DNA from: an uncultured Clostridium sp.
Lineage (GTDB): Bacteria; Bacillota; Clostridia; Lachnospirales; Lachnospiraceae
NCBI GenBank assembly: GCA_900540335.1
Contig: UQFC01000014.1
Span: 1 to 38,385, forward strand
DNA length: 38,385 nucleotides
Reading direction: 5' to 3'
Shown here: piece after piece, positions 25,858 to 33,536 of the stretch
How the letters are laid out: each line of letters opens with the position of its first letter
How positions within the stretch are numbered: the first letter of the stretch is position 1
The notes under the pieces: model-generated
The model's database searches: none
What the model was told of the DNA's origin: nothing
The model's input: the letters and a program-made list of their open reading frames with translations, nothing else
Position numbers and translations under genes: made by a program

Positions 25858-26475
25858 TCAGGACATCATGCGGAAAAGTCCGATGACCTTTCCGAGAATT
25901 TCCACCTGAGAGACTATAATAGGATCCATAGAATCATTTTCAGGCTGCAGCCGGTAATAGCCATCCTCTTTGAAAAAGCGCTTTACCGTTGCAGAATCGT
26001 CTAAAAGGGCAACGACAATCTCACCGTTCTGGGCAACATTGGTACACTCTACAATAACCTGATCCCCATCAAAGATACCGGCATTGATCATACTGTTTCC
26101 CTTCACACGAAGCATATAGGTGTCTGCATTGGGCAGAAGACTGGAGGGAATCGGAAAATAATCCTCAATATTCTGCTGAGCCAGAATCGGCTGTCCTGCA
26201 GCAACAGTTCCAATTATGGGAACCTGAACCATCTCTCTGCGGGTCAGAGAAAAGTCATCATCAAGAATTTCAATAGCGCGGGGCTTCGTTGGATCGCGCC
26301 GGATATATCCATTGTGCTCCAGAGATTCCAGATGGGAATGGACAGAAGAGGTGGACTTTAAATGGACTGCTTCACAAATTTCGCGAACAGCCGGCGGATA
26401 TCCCTTCTTTAAAATGCAGGATTTGATATATTCTAAGATCTCCTGTTGCTTGGCAGTGATTTTTCCCTGTGACAT
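25858..26475 (-). CDS. lexA: SOS repressor LexA
   Basis: LexA represses the SOS regulon and is inactivated by RecA-stimulated self-cleavage. The 205-residue protein has an N-terminal winged helix (GYPPAVREICEAVHLKSTSSVHSHL). The cleavage site is Ala93-Gly94 in TVAAGQP. The S24 peptidase domain has Ser128 (GNSMINAG) and Lys165 (ATVKRF) as the catalytic pair. Its own promoter overlaps a LexA-type box at 26597-26610, indicating autoregulation. It is divergent from a yneA-like gene, as in Bacillus. Confidence 0.97.
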   Translation of the reverse strand: MSQGKITAKQQEILEYIKSCILKKGYPPAVREICEAVHLKSTSSVHSHLESLEHNGYIRRDPTKPRAIEILDDDFSLTRREMVQVPIIGTVAAGQPILAQQNIEDYFPIPSSLLPNADTYMLRVKGNSMINAGIFDGDQVIVECTNVAQNGEIVVALLDDSATVKRFFKEDGYYRLQPENDSMDPIIVSQVEILGKVIGLFRMMS

Positions 26476-26570
26476 ATATAGTATCCTCCGTTTAGTAGGT
26501 GTGTAATCATAATCGAAAATGTATTTAAATTTGGAATATCTTTTTAATAAAAATCTGATTTCATGATTTT

Positions 26571-26599
26571 ATAATAACACAGTTTTTTTGAAAAAGCAA
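26571..26599 (-). promoter_or_regulatory. lexA promoter
   Basis: On the minus strand TTGCTT (plus positions 26594-26599) and TATTAT (26571-26576) have a 17-base spacer. The -35 hexamer is partly inside the LexA-type box 26597-26610, so LexA binding would occlude RNA polymerase. Confidence 0.6.
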
Positions 26600-26610
26600 A
26601 CTTTTGTTCG
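26597..26610. promoter_or_regulatory. LexA (SOS) box 1
   Basis: CAAACTTTTGTTCG reads on the other strand as CGAACAAAAGTTTG, matching the Gram-positive CGAAC-N4-GTTYG type. It overlaps the -35 of lexA. Confidence 0.65.
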
Positions 26611-26629
26611 ATTATTTTTACAAAACCCA

Positions 26630-26658
26630 TTGACAAACACATGTTCGGTGGCTATAAT
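26630..26658 (+). promoter_or_regulatory. Promoter of the yneA-like gene
   Basis: This is a perfect sigma-A consensus: TTGACA (26630-26635), 17 bases, TATAAT (26653-26658). A LexA-type box fills the spacer and a second covers the expected transcription start. Such a strong promoter is what a tightly repressed, highly inducible gene would need. Confidence 0.85.
26634..26647. promoter_or_regulatory. LexA (SOS) box 2
   Basis: CAAACACATGTTCG is CGAACATGTGTTTG on the other strand and lies between the -35 and -10 of the yneA-like promoter. It starts 37 bases after box 1. Confidence 0.8.
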
Positions 26659-26669
26659 GAACATAATAC

Positions 26670-26683
26670 AGAACACATGTTTG
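26670..26683. promoter_or_regulatory. LexA (SOS) box 3
   Basis: AGAACACATGTTTG covers roughly +5 to +18 of the yneA-like transcript. It starts 36 bases after box 2 and shares the ACACATGTT core with it. Confidence 0.75.
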
Positions 26684-26719
26684 CTTTTTGCGGGATTGAA
26701 ATGAAAGGGGATACGGAAG

Positions 26720-27040
26720 ATGAGAAGAAGAGAAATGAGACGGCGGATGAGGGGGCTCTTGATTGCTGTTTTGATGGTTCTTGCTTTTTTATCCGGTTTT
26801 TTTGGAAGATCTTTGCTGAGTGCCTATGCGGAGGAGGAGTATGTAAAGCCGGTGAAGCCCTATTATACCAGTATTCAGCTTCAGCCGGGGGACAGTTTAT
26901 GGGATTTGGCAGAGGAGTATATGGATGGAAGCGGCTATTCTAAAAAAGAATATGTAGAGGTTCTCAAGCGGATGAATGGATTGAGCAGCGACAGAATTCA
27001 TGCCGGTCAGTATTTGACCGTGGTTTATTTTGCAGAATAA
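26720..27040 (+). CDS. yneA: YneA-like SOS-induced LysM protein, probable division inhibitor
   Basis: This is a 106-residue protein with a very basic N-terminus, one membrane helix (about residues 12-31, ending in a possible cleavage site near AYA) and a LysM domain (about 49-103, QPGDSLWDLAEEY and RIHAGQYLTVVYF). Size, topology and divergence from lexA match Bacillus subtilis YneA, which delays division during DNA damage. Overall sequence similarity cannot be measured here. The two LexA-type boxes at its promoter show directly that SOS control is likely. AGGGG lies about 9 bases before the ATG. Division inhibition is inferred from architecture and position. Confidence 0.82.
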   Translation: MRRREMRRRMRGLLIAVLMVLAFLSGFFGRSLLSAYAEEEYVKPVKPYYTSIQLQPGDSLWDLAEEYMDGSGYSKKEYVEVLKRMNGLSSDRIHAGQYLTVVYFAE

Positions 27041-27242
27041 AAGACAGGAGAGAGAAGCGGCCGCCTGTCAGGTTCACCGGCGGCCATAGCTTTTCTGCGT
27101 TTTTCTTTTTTCGATTATACGCCTTTCCGTTTGGCATCGTCCGTGTGACAGGATTTAAATTGCCCCAGGAGTTTCTTTGCGAGGAGTAGTATTCTTTTTT
27201 TGCTTTTTTACTTCGCTTATCAATAGAAATATAGGTTTTCAC
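26964..27242 (-). CDS. Small basic protein of unknown function
   Basis: This is a frame of about 92 residues starting at a GTG (27242) with AAAGGCGG upstream; an ATG at 27260 would add six residues. The first half is very basic and structured around MKTYISIDKRSKKAKKEYY and NPVTRTMPNGKAYNRKKK. I have an impression of similar short proteins in other clostridia but cannot name a family. The second half reads through the hairpin at 27053-27093 and overlaps the 3' end of the yneA-like gene, so the true C-terminus is less certain. It follows the HTH gene by a few bases and is likely cotranscribed with it. Confidence 0.5.
   Translation of the reverse strand: MKTYISIDKRSKKAKKEYYSSQRNSWGNLNPVTRTMPNGKAYNRKKKNAEKLWPPVNLTGGRFSLLSFILQNKPRSNTDRHEFCRCSIHSSA
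27053..27093 (+). terminator. Intrinsic terminator after the yneA-like gene
   Basis: GGCCGCC (27059-27065) pairs with GGCGGCC (27079-27085). The stem extends by AGAAGC/GCTTTTCT, and T-rich sequence follows on the plus strand. Confidence 0.65.
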
Positions 27243-27262
27243 TGGATAACCGCCTTTCATAG

Positions 27263-27613
27263 CTATAGTTTGATAATCTTTTTATTTCTGTATTTCTTTG
27301 CGACCATGAAGTGATTATATACCAGATAAGAGAGAATGTCATTAAACTGCAGGTTTAAAAAGAGTCCTGAACGAGGAATATCCCCGTCAATGACGAGGAT
27401 ATCTTCAATACTGGTGTGCAGCAATCTGCTTAGAATGATAAAATTATCAAGACTGGGCAATGATTTTCCGGAAATCCATTTATAAATTGCCTGAGGATTT
27501 TCAAATCCAAAAGCACCCTGAATTTCCCGGATCGTATAACCGTTCTCTAAGAGCAAGCGTTTGATCCGCTTTCCGGTTTCCGTTGGCCGGATCGATACAT
27601 ACACTGGTTCCAT
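27263..27613 (-). CDS. XRE-type helix-turn-helix protein
   Basis: The 116-residue protein has an N-terminal helix-turn-helix of the Cro/C1 type: TGKRIKRLLLENGYTIREIQ, then FGFENPQAIYKWISGKSLPSLDNFIILSRLL. The C-terminal third is hydrophobic and basic and unassigned. GGAGG lies 8 bases upstream of the ATG. It sits between the tyrosine recombinase and the small basic protein on the same strand. Target genes are unknown. Confidence 0.85.
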   Translation of the reverse strand: MEPVYVSIRPTETGKRIKRLLLENGYTIREIQGAFGFENPQAIYKWISGKSLPSLDNFIILSRLLHTSIEDILVIDGDIPRSGLFLNLQFNDILSYLVYNHFMVAKKYRNKKIIKL

Positions 27614-27677
27614 ACTTCATTCCTCCGTGATTCTGCTCCATCCCAAAACACTTTCTTTATTATACCATGATAGAATT

Positions 27678-27704
27678 GTAAAAACCAGATATTTGGGTTT
27701 TTAC
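27678..27704 (-). terminator. Possible terminator at the end of the recombinase gene
   Basis: GTAAAAACC (27678-27686) and GGTTTTTAC (27696-27704) form a 9-bp hairpin that overlaps the recombinase stop codon. On the minus strand the second arm supplies the T-run. The stem is AT-rich, so strength is doubtful. Confidence 0.4.
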
Positions 27705-28774
27705 TTATGGTGATTTTCTTCTTTTTCTCTTAAGGTAACAGCGTTGCGGGCACTTCGCCGCCGTTCGTCTTCCAGTGCAGCATAATGTTTTTTTGTTGTA
27801 TTTACATCTGCATGACCTAAAACATCGGCAACCAGATAGATGTCGCCGGTTTCCCGGTATAGATTGGTTCCATAGGTGCTGCGAAGTTTATGCGGTGTGA
27901 TTTTTTTTAACGGGGCAACAAGCTGAGCATATTTTTTGACCAGATTTTCGACACTGCGCACAGAAATGCGTTTTCTCTGAAGAGAGAGGAAGAGAGCCTG
28001 TTCATGCCCGGGGCAGGCTTCAATTTCACGCCGTTCCTCCAGATAGTCAAGAAGAGCGTCTTCAACTTCTGTGCCAAAATAAATGGTAACCTCTTTTCCG
28101 CCTTTTCTGTGAATATGGATTCCGCCATTTTTAAAGTCAATGTCATCCAGATCCAGTCCTACACACTCAGATACACGCAAACCTGTACCAAGCAGAAGAG
28201 TAAGAAGGGCAAGATCCCGGATTCGTGTTCGATTATGGAATGCCTTTTGCTTTTCTGTCAGCTGATCTCCCTGCTCAACCTCATCCAGGAGAAGAGCCAC
28301 TTCATCAATATCAAGTCGTATAATTTCTTTTTCGTGAAGCTTTGGAAGCTGAACCAGAGCCGCAGGGTTAGTTTTCAGCTTCTCACAGCGGAAAAAGTAA
28401 TTGTAAAAGCTTTTCAGAGAAGAAATTTTACGCATAATTCCGCGTTCTTTATTGGTTATTTCCTGGTGATTGTCATTAAAGCGATATTTCAGATATTCCA
28501 TATATTCTTCCAAATCAGATACGGTGATCTGATCCAGATATTCCAGCAGGATATCCCTGCGTTCCATTTTAGAAAAAAAGGGATTTTCCCTTCTTAAAAA
28601 ATCGAAAAATACGGTCAGATCATAGGCATAGGCAATGCGGGTTCTGGAGGAAGTCCGCGGCTCAATTCCGCGAAAATAATCAACGCAGAAGGGGGGAAGC
28701 TCTTTTATGATTTCCCGAAGTTTTTTAACATTTTCAATGTCTTTTTGTTCATGGTAAGGAAGATTTTTCATCAT
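27701..28774 (-). CDS. Tyrosine recombinase (Xer/phage integrase family)
   Basis: This 357-residue site-specific recombinase has all catalytic residues visible: Arg200 (GTGLRVSE), Lys224 (HRKGGKE), His295 and Arg298 (HKLRST), His321 (LGHADVNTT) and Tyr331 (KHYAAL). The N-terminal SAM-like core-binding domain spans about 20-140. The start at 28774 follows AAAGAGG; an upstream ATG at 28807 lies inside the preceding gene. No excisionase, att repeats or mobile cargo flank it, and it is coupled to a tRNA-modification gene, so it looks like a resident chromosomal recombinase. Whether it is the dif-resolving XerC/XerD is not shown. Confidence 0.9.
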   Translation of the reverse strand: MMKNLPYHEQKDIENVKKLREIIKELPPFCVDYFRGIEPRTSSRTRIAYAYDLTVFFDFLRRENPFFSKMERRDILLEYLDQITVSDLEEYMEYLKYRFNDNHQEITNKERGIMRKISSLKSFYNYFFRCEKLKTNPAALVQLPKLHEKEIIRLDIDEVALLLDEVEQGDQLTEKQKAFHNRTRIRDLALLTLLLGTGLRVSECVGLDLDDIDFKNGGIHIHRKGGKEVTIYFGTEVEDALLDYLEERREIEACPGHEQALFLSLQRKRISVRSVENLVKKYAQLVAPLKKITPHKLRSTYGTNLYRETGDIYLVADVLGHADVNTTKKHYAALEDERRRSARNAVTLREKEENHHK

Positions 28775-28799
28775 TGCATACCTCTTTTCATGTTTTAAA

Positions 28800-29525
28800 T
28801 CATACAATCATATCAGGCCATCCCTCTAAATGTCCGTTAATAACAGCAGAGAAGAGCCGGTCTTTAACTCCGGGATTTTCCCTGTCAAGAGTCCGAATGA
28901 GATTTTTCACATATTCCCGCCGGGTATGGCCGTCCATGGGACAGGGATTTTTGCATACAGGAAGCTGATAACGGTTGCGGAAGCCCTTAACGTCAGCTTC
29001 TGACACATACAGCATGGGACGAATGACAGAAAGTCCGGTTCGATCCAGATGCGTACGGGGGGAAAAAGCATGGAACCGTCCCTCGTAAATTAACGACATC
29101 AGGGCTGTTTCTATCAGATCATCCCGATGATGGGCATAAGCAATTTTATTGCAGCCAATTTCCAGAGCTTTCTGATTTAATGCGCCTTTTCTCATTTTTG
29201 CGCAGAGAGAACAGGGATTGGATTCTTTTCGAATATCAAATAATACGGCGCCAATATCTGTTGGAATAACATAATATGGAATATCGAAAGAATGACATAG
29301 AGTCTTTACAGGCTCTAAATCCAGGTTTCCAAGTCCCAAATCTACAGTAATTGCAGAAAGAGAAAAAGACTTCGGATAAAACCTCTGGAGGCTGTGGAGT
29401 CCCCAAAGCAGGGTTAAACTGTCTTTGCCGCCGGAAATTCCGACGGCAATATGATCCCCCTGATCAATCATTTGATAATTGTCAGTAGCCTGACGAATCA
29501 GGCTGAGAAGTCGCTGCAGTTTCAT
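28800..29525 (-). CDS. ttcA: TtcA-family tRNA 2-thiocytidine synthetase-like protein
   Basis: This 241-residue PP-loop ATPase has the signature GISGGKDSLTLLWGL at about 30-44. A CxxC pair (Cys105 and Cys108 in NPCSLCAK) and a later cysteine pair match the iron-sulfur ligands of TtcA/TtuA-type tRNA thiolases. TtcA makes s2C32 in certain tRNAs; other PP-loop substrates are possible. The start is uncertain. The ATG at 29525 has AAAGGA 13 bases upstream, and an in-frame ATG at 29630 would add a hydrophobic leader that seems to be noncoding. Its stop overlaps the recombinase region. Confidence 0.8.
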   Translation of the reverse strand: MKLQRLLSLIRQATDNYQMIDQGDHIAVGISGGKDSLTLLWGLHSLQRFYPKSFSLSAITVDLGLGNLDLEPVKTLCHSFDIPYYVIPTDIGAVLFDIRKESNPCSLCAKMRKGALNQKALEIGCNKIAYAHHRDDLIETALMSLIYEGRFHAFSPRTHLDRTGLSVIRPMLYVSEADVKGFRNRYQLPVCKNPCPMDGHTRREYVKNLIRTLDRENPGVKDRLFSAVINGHLEGWPDMIV

Positions 29526-29647
29526 AAGCGCAGTGAGATCCTTTCTAAAAGAGTAGTGAATTAAATTTGCTAAATAAATAATAAAACGGAATGATAAAAT
29601 GCAGACAGGCCAAAACAGGTTAATCTGCAAAGGGAACAGTGATTTCC

Positions 29648-29681
29648 AACTATTCGCGAAAGTCTAGTTTAACGAATAGTT
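29648..29681. repeat. Inverted repeat upstream of ttcA/recombinase
   Basis: AACTATTCG (29648-29656) and CGAATAGTT (29673-29681) are perfect 9-base arms around a 16-base centre, with CC and GG outside them after one extra base. The gap between ttcA and the LCP gene (29526-29779) holds this repeat and three copies of GGTTTTTT near 29714-29755. No gene is seen. Confidence 0.7.
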
Positions 29682-29779
29682 AGGCCTGGAACTGCCCATT
29701 TATCCATTCTTATGGTTTTTTAAGCTTTCCACGGTTTTTTGTGGTTTTTTGTTAAAACTAATAAATTTCTGAATTTTTG

Positions 29780-31504
29780 CTACACTCCCGGTCCCTGTTC
29801 CGGAGTTTCCTCCCTGGACTGTCCTGGAGCTTCCAGGGATGCATTTGTTTTCCTGTGGCTGTTATTTTCGGAATTTTGAATTCCAGGCCCGTTTTCTTTT
29901 GTATTTTCTACAGTTTCTGAAGGCGCCTCAATAACCCGATCCGGATCTCTTGTTTCTTCGGAATTCTGATTTCTGTCGGAATCTTCTGATTCTGATTCAG
30001 AACCGGTTCCTTCTGTATTGTCAACAGATTCTAAAGGCTGTATGGTTTCTTCTGTTTCAGATGTACTTTCTTCGGTATTTTCTTCAACAGACGATTCCTG
30101 CTCTGTTTCAGCCGGCTGAGTTTCCTGAGCCGGAGGCTTTGCATTTCCTCCGTTGTCTGTCTGGCTGCTTCCAGCCTGTCCGCCGCCATTATTTCCTTCC
30201 GCTCCCACATTTTTTCCGGATTCTGTGTCTTTTCCCGGGTCTCCAAAGCCGCTTACCTCAATAATATGGCTGCTGATGGATTTTAAGTTTTCCGATGGAA
30301 CATAGTTTTCTGTATTATACAGGAAGCTGTGAAGCTGAACGACGTTGCTTTCCAGTGTTGTTGGAACAACGCAGGCCTTTTTTCCGATTTTGATTTCCTG
30401 ATGGGAAAAAGGAAATCCGGAGGTCTGGCTGATATAATATTTTTTGGCATTTTTTGCCATTCCGGCCAGATTGTCTACACCGACGCTGGTTTTTATCTGA
30501 GGATATACGGTTCCAATCAGGGTTGTCAGAGTTTTTAAGTCGGAATTTTTAGCCTTTTCCATAGCCTGTCCGAGAACCTTTCTCTGCCGTTCTGTCCTGT
30601 TAAAATCAGTATCCATTAAACGAAGTCTTGCATAAGCGACGGCCTGGACTCCGTCCAAATGATTCATGCCGCTGTGTTCCAGCTGGTAGGATCCTACGCC
30701 GGTGGAATTTACAGTTTCTGTAATGAAGGAATTGATATAGGCAAATTCTTTGTCAGTGATATCAATATCAACGCCTCCAAGCACGTTAATTGCGTCTACA
30801 ACGGCTTTCCAGTTAAAGGTTGCGTAATCGTCAATCTGCAGGTCAAGATTGTCTTCCAGCGCATTTATGGCCTGTTCAGGGCCGCCTAGAAAATAGGCTT
30901 CATTTATTTTATCAAAATCTTCTTTCTGATCAATGCGCAGATAGGTATCACGGAAAACAGAAAGAAGACGGATTTCTCCGGTTTTTTTATGGATGCTGCA
31001 AAGCATTTCTACATCAGATAAAGCACCCTTTCCTGTATTTCCGTCGCGGGAATCGACTCCAAATACGGCAATTGTCCAGTATCCATCATCCCGGAACGAG
31101 TGAAAGACCCAGGTGCCTGCGATAATAGCAGCAGCCAGACAGAGAATGGTTAAAAATCCTGTTTTTTTCTTCTTTTTTCGGGCGTGTCCACCGGAATGGC
31201 GGGAAGAGGTCCGGCGGCGATCCGGCTCTGAATGAGCCTGGGATGTTTGCGCTGTCCTTCTCTTCTGTCCTGTCCGTGAGGCATTTCCGGAATATTTTAT
31301 ATCAGATTCAGAAGCAGCTCTCCTGGAATTTTGAGTTCTGTCACGGCTGGAATTTGGAAGAAAAACAATGGTATCATCCCAACCCTGGCTGTTTGGCTGC
31401 GGCGTTTCTTTACTCCCTGCCGAATTTCGGCTGCCGGCACGTTTCTGATTCCGGATCCGCATCCGATCCAGTTCGTCTTCATATGAATTTTCGTCATAAC
31501 GCAT
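29780..31504 (-). CDS. LCP (LytR-CpsA-Psr) family cell-wall polymer ligase
   Basis: LCP enzymes attach teichoic acids or capsular polymers to peptidoglycan. The 574-residue protein has a long polar cytoplasmic N-terminus (1-110) and one membrane helix (about 116-134). The LCP domain (about 140-300) contains GVDSRDGNTGKGALSDVEML, LSVFRDTYLRI and the arginine-rich ARLRLMDTDFNRTERQR that binds the polyprenyl pyrophosphate. A tail of about 180 residues rich in Glu, Ser, Thr and Asn follows, probably disordered and external. AAAGGAA lies before the ATG. It is 48 bases downstream of the NlpC/P60 gene on the same strand. Confidence 0.92.
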   Translation of the reverse strand: MRYDENSYEDELDRMRIRNQKRAGSRNSAGSKETPQPNSQGWDDTIVFLPNSSRDRTQNSRRAASESDIKYSGNASRTGQKRRTAQTSQAHSEPDRRRTSSRHSGGHARKKKKKTGFLTILCLAAAIIAGTWVFHSFRDDGYWTIAVFGVDSRDGNTGKGALSDVEMLCSIHKKTGEIRLLSVFRDTYLRIDQKEDFDKINEAYFLGGPEQAINALEDNLDLQIDDYATFNWKAVVDAINVLGGVDIDITDKEFAYINSFITETVNSTGVGSYQLEHSGMNHLDGVQAVAYARLRLMDTDFNRTERQRKVLGQAMEKAKNSDLKTLTTLIGTVYPQIKTSVGVDNLAGMAKNAKKYYISQTSGFPFSHQEIKIGKKACVVPTTLESNVVQLHSFLYNTENYVPSENLKSISSHIIEVSGFGDPGKDTESGKNVGAEGNNGGGQAGSSQTDNGGNAKPPAQETQPAETEQESSVEENTEESTSETEETIQPLESVDNTEGTGSESESEDSDRNQNSEETRDPDRVIEAPSETVENTKENGPGIQNSENNSHRKTNASLEAPGQSREETPEQGPGV

Positions 31505-31552
31505 GATTTTTGAATTCCTTTCTTATGATATCTGCTGTATTGTTTACAGAAG

Positions 31553-33301
31553 CTATTCAACTAGCTTGCGGTAATAGTGCCAGTTTGCGTCGCGTACAGA
31601 AACGCAAACATTGTTGGCAAGGCCGCTGCTTTCGTGAATACATTGAATTTTACCATCTTCTGTCCACCCCAGGAACATAATAACATGGGCATCTGTTCCT
31701 GTATGGAGAATAATATCTCCTGGCTGAAGTTCACTGCGGCTGATTGGGGTTCCGCAGGCTGCAAGCCCTGCAGTGCTTTCATATGGAAGACGGTTTCCGG
31801 TCACAGACCAGTAGACCCAGTTGATCCATCCGGAACAGTCAAGTCCCTTTAAAATTCTTCCCTTATAGTCAGGAGAGATGATAAGACCAAAACCATTGGG
31901 CTCGTAATCAGGTCCAGACGCCTTTCCTCCCCAGTAATAAGGAACCTTTCCCACAGACTGAAGGGCAAATTCAATTAAATCCCGCCGTGTCTGAGAAAGT
32001 GCAGGCGGAAGCTCTGCCATATAGGCCTGAATTTCGGAAGCTGTCAGAGGAACTCCTGTAGAAATTCCGGAAACAGTTAATCCGTACTTTTCAAACCAGT
32101 CCTGCTGGCTCAGAGCAATAGCTGCCGCCTGATTTGCATCAGTCCAGCCCTCCCAGCCAGAGGAATCTTCTTCTGATTGCTCAGCTGACGCACCGGTATC
32201 CTGGAAAGAATCAATGGAAAACAGGCTGTTTTGCTCATTGAGTCCATGAATTTTCATATGAATAATCAAATCCACATGTCCTGGACAGGCTGTAAGCTCT
32301 GCGTTTTCCTGATCAGTCTCTTCGTTTGAAAGTGAAAGCATCTCATAGACAGAGGCATTTGAGGGACTTGCTGTTTCCGTGGCATTGGATGCAGTCGCCG
32401 CAGCAAAAGATTTCTGTGCCGCCCGGAATTTTCCCACCTCGATCACAGATGACGAAGAAACCTCTGTTTCGGAAATGGATTTTTCTTCAGAGGAGGATGA
32501 CGTATCTGATACAGCAATTCCCTTCTCTGCCAGGGCTTCTGCTTTTAATTCTTCCAATTCCCGTTTTTGATCCTCTTCACTCATACAGCCCGAACAGTAA
32601 TAAATATCACTGATGCTTAGTTGATAGGAATGCGATGCCTCCCACAGCTGTCTGGCATAGGAAAGAAACAGAGAGGCATTATCTGCTCCATAATAATAGG
32701 TGTAAACACTTGCCATGGACATAATTTCAAGGACATTGGAATAGGGGGAAATGGAATGACCATCTCCGTCTGTGACTGTCATACGGATATCTTTAAAGCT
32801 GCTTATGGTCCAGGTAGACGGATCCTCCGGATTGTGATGTTCGTCCCTGGGATTGTATTTTCCAGTAACAGTTTCTCTGGAGAGCCCCAGCCGGGCGGCC
32901 ATATTTTCCGGAGAAATGTCTGAAAAGTCATAGATAGAACTGCTCCATTCCTGGTCTGTTGTCATCAGTTCCCGGAATACTTCTCCGGCCAGACTCTGGG
33001 ATGGATCCTCCGAATCGGTTCCCTCCGGAAAAAAATGAGCCAGATTCAGCTGGGTGATATCAGGCTGCCAGATTTCCTCTTCTGCTTCAGAGGAAGGCTG
33101 TTCCGGAACCGCCTCGGGTACAGGAGGGAGAAATGTGGTATCCTCTTCCACTGTTTCCACGGGTATATCAGCCGGCTGTATCTGGAAAAGTCGGGAAGCT
33201 GCAACAGGACCTATGCTGATGAGGAGCATCAGACCGGCTGCAGTCCATTTGCCGCTGTACTTTGTCAGAATGCCGCAGAATTGTTTTATCAGGTTATGCA
33301 T
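31553..33301 (-). CDS. NlpC/P60 (C40) family cell-wall hydrolase with large N-terminal region
   Basis: This 582-residue protein has a membrane helix (about 17-37), an acidic linker, a middle region and a C-terminal NlpC/P60 cysteine peptidase domain. The catalytic Cys489 (LKGLDCSGWINW), His539 (DAHVIMFLG) and His556 (CIHES) are in place. NlpC/P60 enzymes usually cut peptide stems of peptidoglycan. The middle region has two short conserved-looking motifs, YYCSGC (Cys236, Cys239) and CPGHVD (Cys339, His342). They are separated by Ser/Glu/Ala-rich sequence, so they could form a metal site. The start at 33301 has AAGGAAG 9 bases upstream; the ATG at 33343 lacks one. Confidence 0.88.
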   Translation of the reverse strand: MHNLIKQFCGILTKYSGKWTAAGLMLLISIGPVAASRLFQIQPADIPVETVEEDTTFLPPVPEAVPEQPSSEAEEEIWQPDITQLNLAHFFPEGTDSEDPSQSLAGEVFRELMTTDQEWSSSIYDFSDISPENMAARLGLSRETVTGKYNPRDEHHNPEDPSTWTISSFKDIRMTVTDGDGHSISPYSNVLEIMSMASVYTYYYGADNASLFLSYARQLWEASHSYQLSISDIYYCSGCMSEEDQKRELEELKAEALAEKGIAVSDTSSSSEEKSISETEVSSSSVIEVGKFRAAQKSFAAATASNATETASPSNASVYEMLSLSNEETDQENAELTACPGHVDLIIHMKIHGLNEQNSLFSIDSFQDTGASAEQSEEDSSGWEGWTDANQAAAIALSQQDWFEKYGLTVSGISTGVPLTASEIQAYMAELPPALSQTRRDLIEFALQSVGKVPYYWGGKASGPDYEPNGFGLIISPDYKGRILKGLDCSGWINWVYWSVTGNRLPYESTAGLAACGTPISRSELQPGDIILHTGTDAHVIMFLGWTEDGKIQCIHESSGLANNVCVSVRDANWHYYRKLVE

Positions 33302-33449
33302 GAAAAATAACTTCCTTTGTAAATGGTATATGTAGTGTATCAATGCAGGGAAAAATTGCTATTTTACCAATATTTTATTTTAGCACAGATGAAATGGGAA
33401 TAACAGTGAGAAATCTTTAAAAATTGATTAAAAAGAAAGACAGAATCAA

Positions 33450-33479
33450 TGCCGCAGAGGAGAACCCTTCCCTGCGGCA
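33450..33479 (-). terminator. Probable terminator after rsfS
   Basis: TGCCGCAG (33450-33457) and CTGCGGCA (33472-33479) form a GC-rich 8-bp stem. On the minus strand it is followed by a T-rich stretch, about 58 bases after the rsfS stop. The rest of 33302-33536 is AT-rich and shows nothing else I can support. Confidence 0.6.
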
Positions 33480-33536
33480 GATAAAATGCAAGTTTACATA
33501 AATAAATTATGTCAACTAAAAACGAGAGGAATTAAA

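Noticed and set aside
26641..26943. Alternative plus-strand frame overlapping the yneA-like gene
   Set aside because: It starts within the promoter/LexA-box region, upstream of the likely transcription start. It is in a different frame and has no recognisable domain.
27701..28774. Integrative mobile element around the tyrosine recombinase
   Set aside because: No flanking direct repeats, tRNA, excisionase, replication or cargo genes are seen, and base composition does not shift. The neighbours are core genes.
29648..29681. Chromosomal dif site
   Set aside because: Firmicutes dif sites have about 11-base arms around a 6-base centre with a TATAAT/ATTATG-like core. Here the centre is 16 bases and the arms differ.
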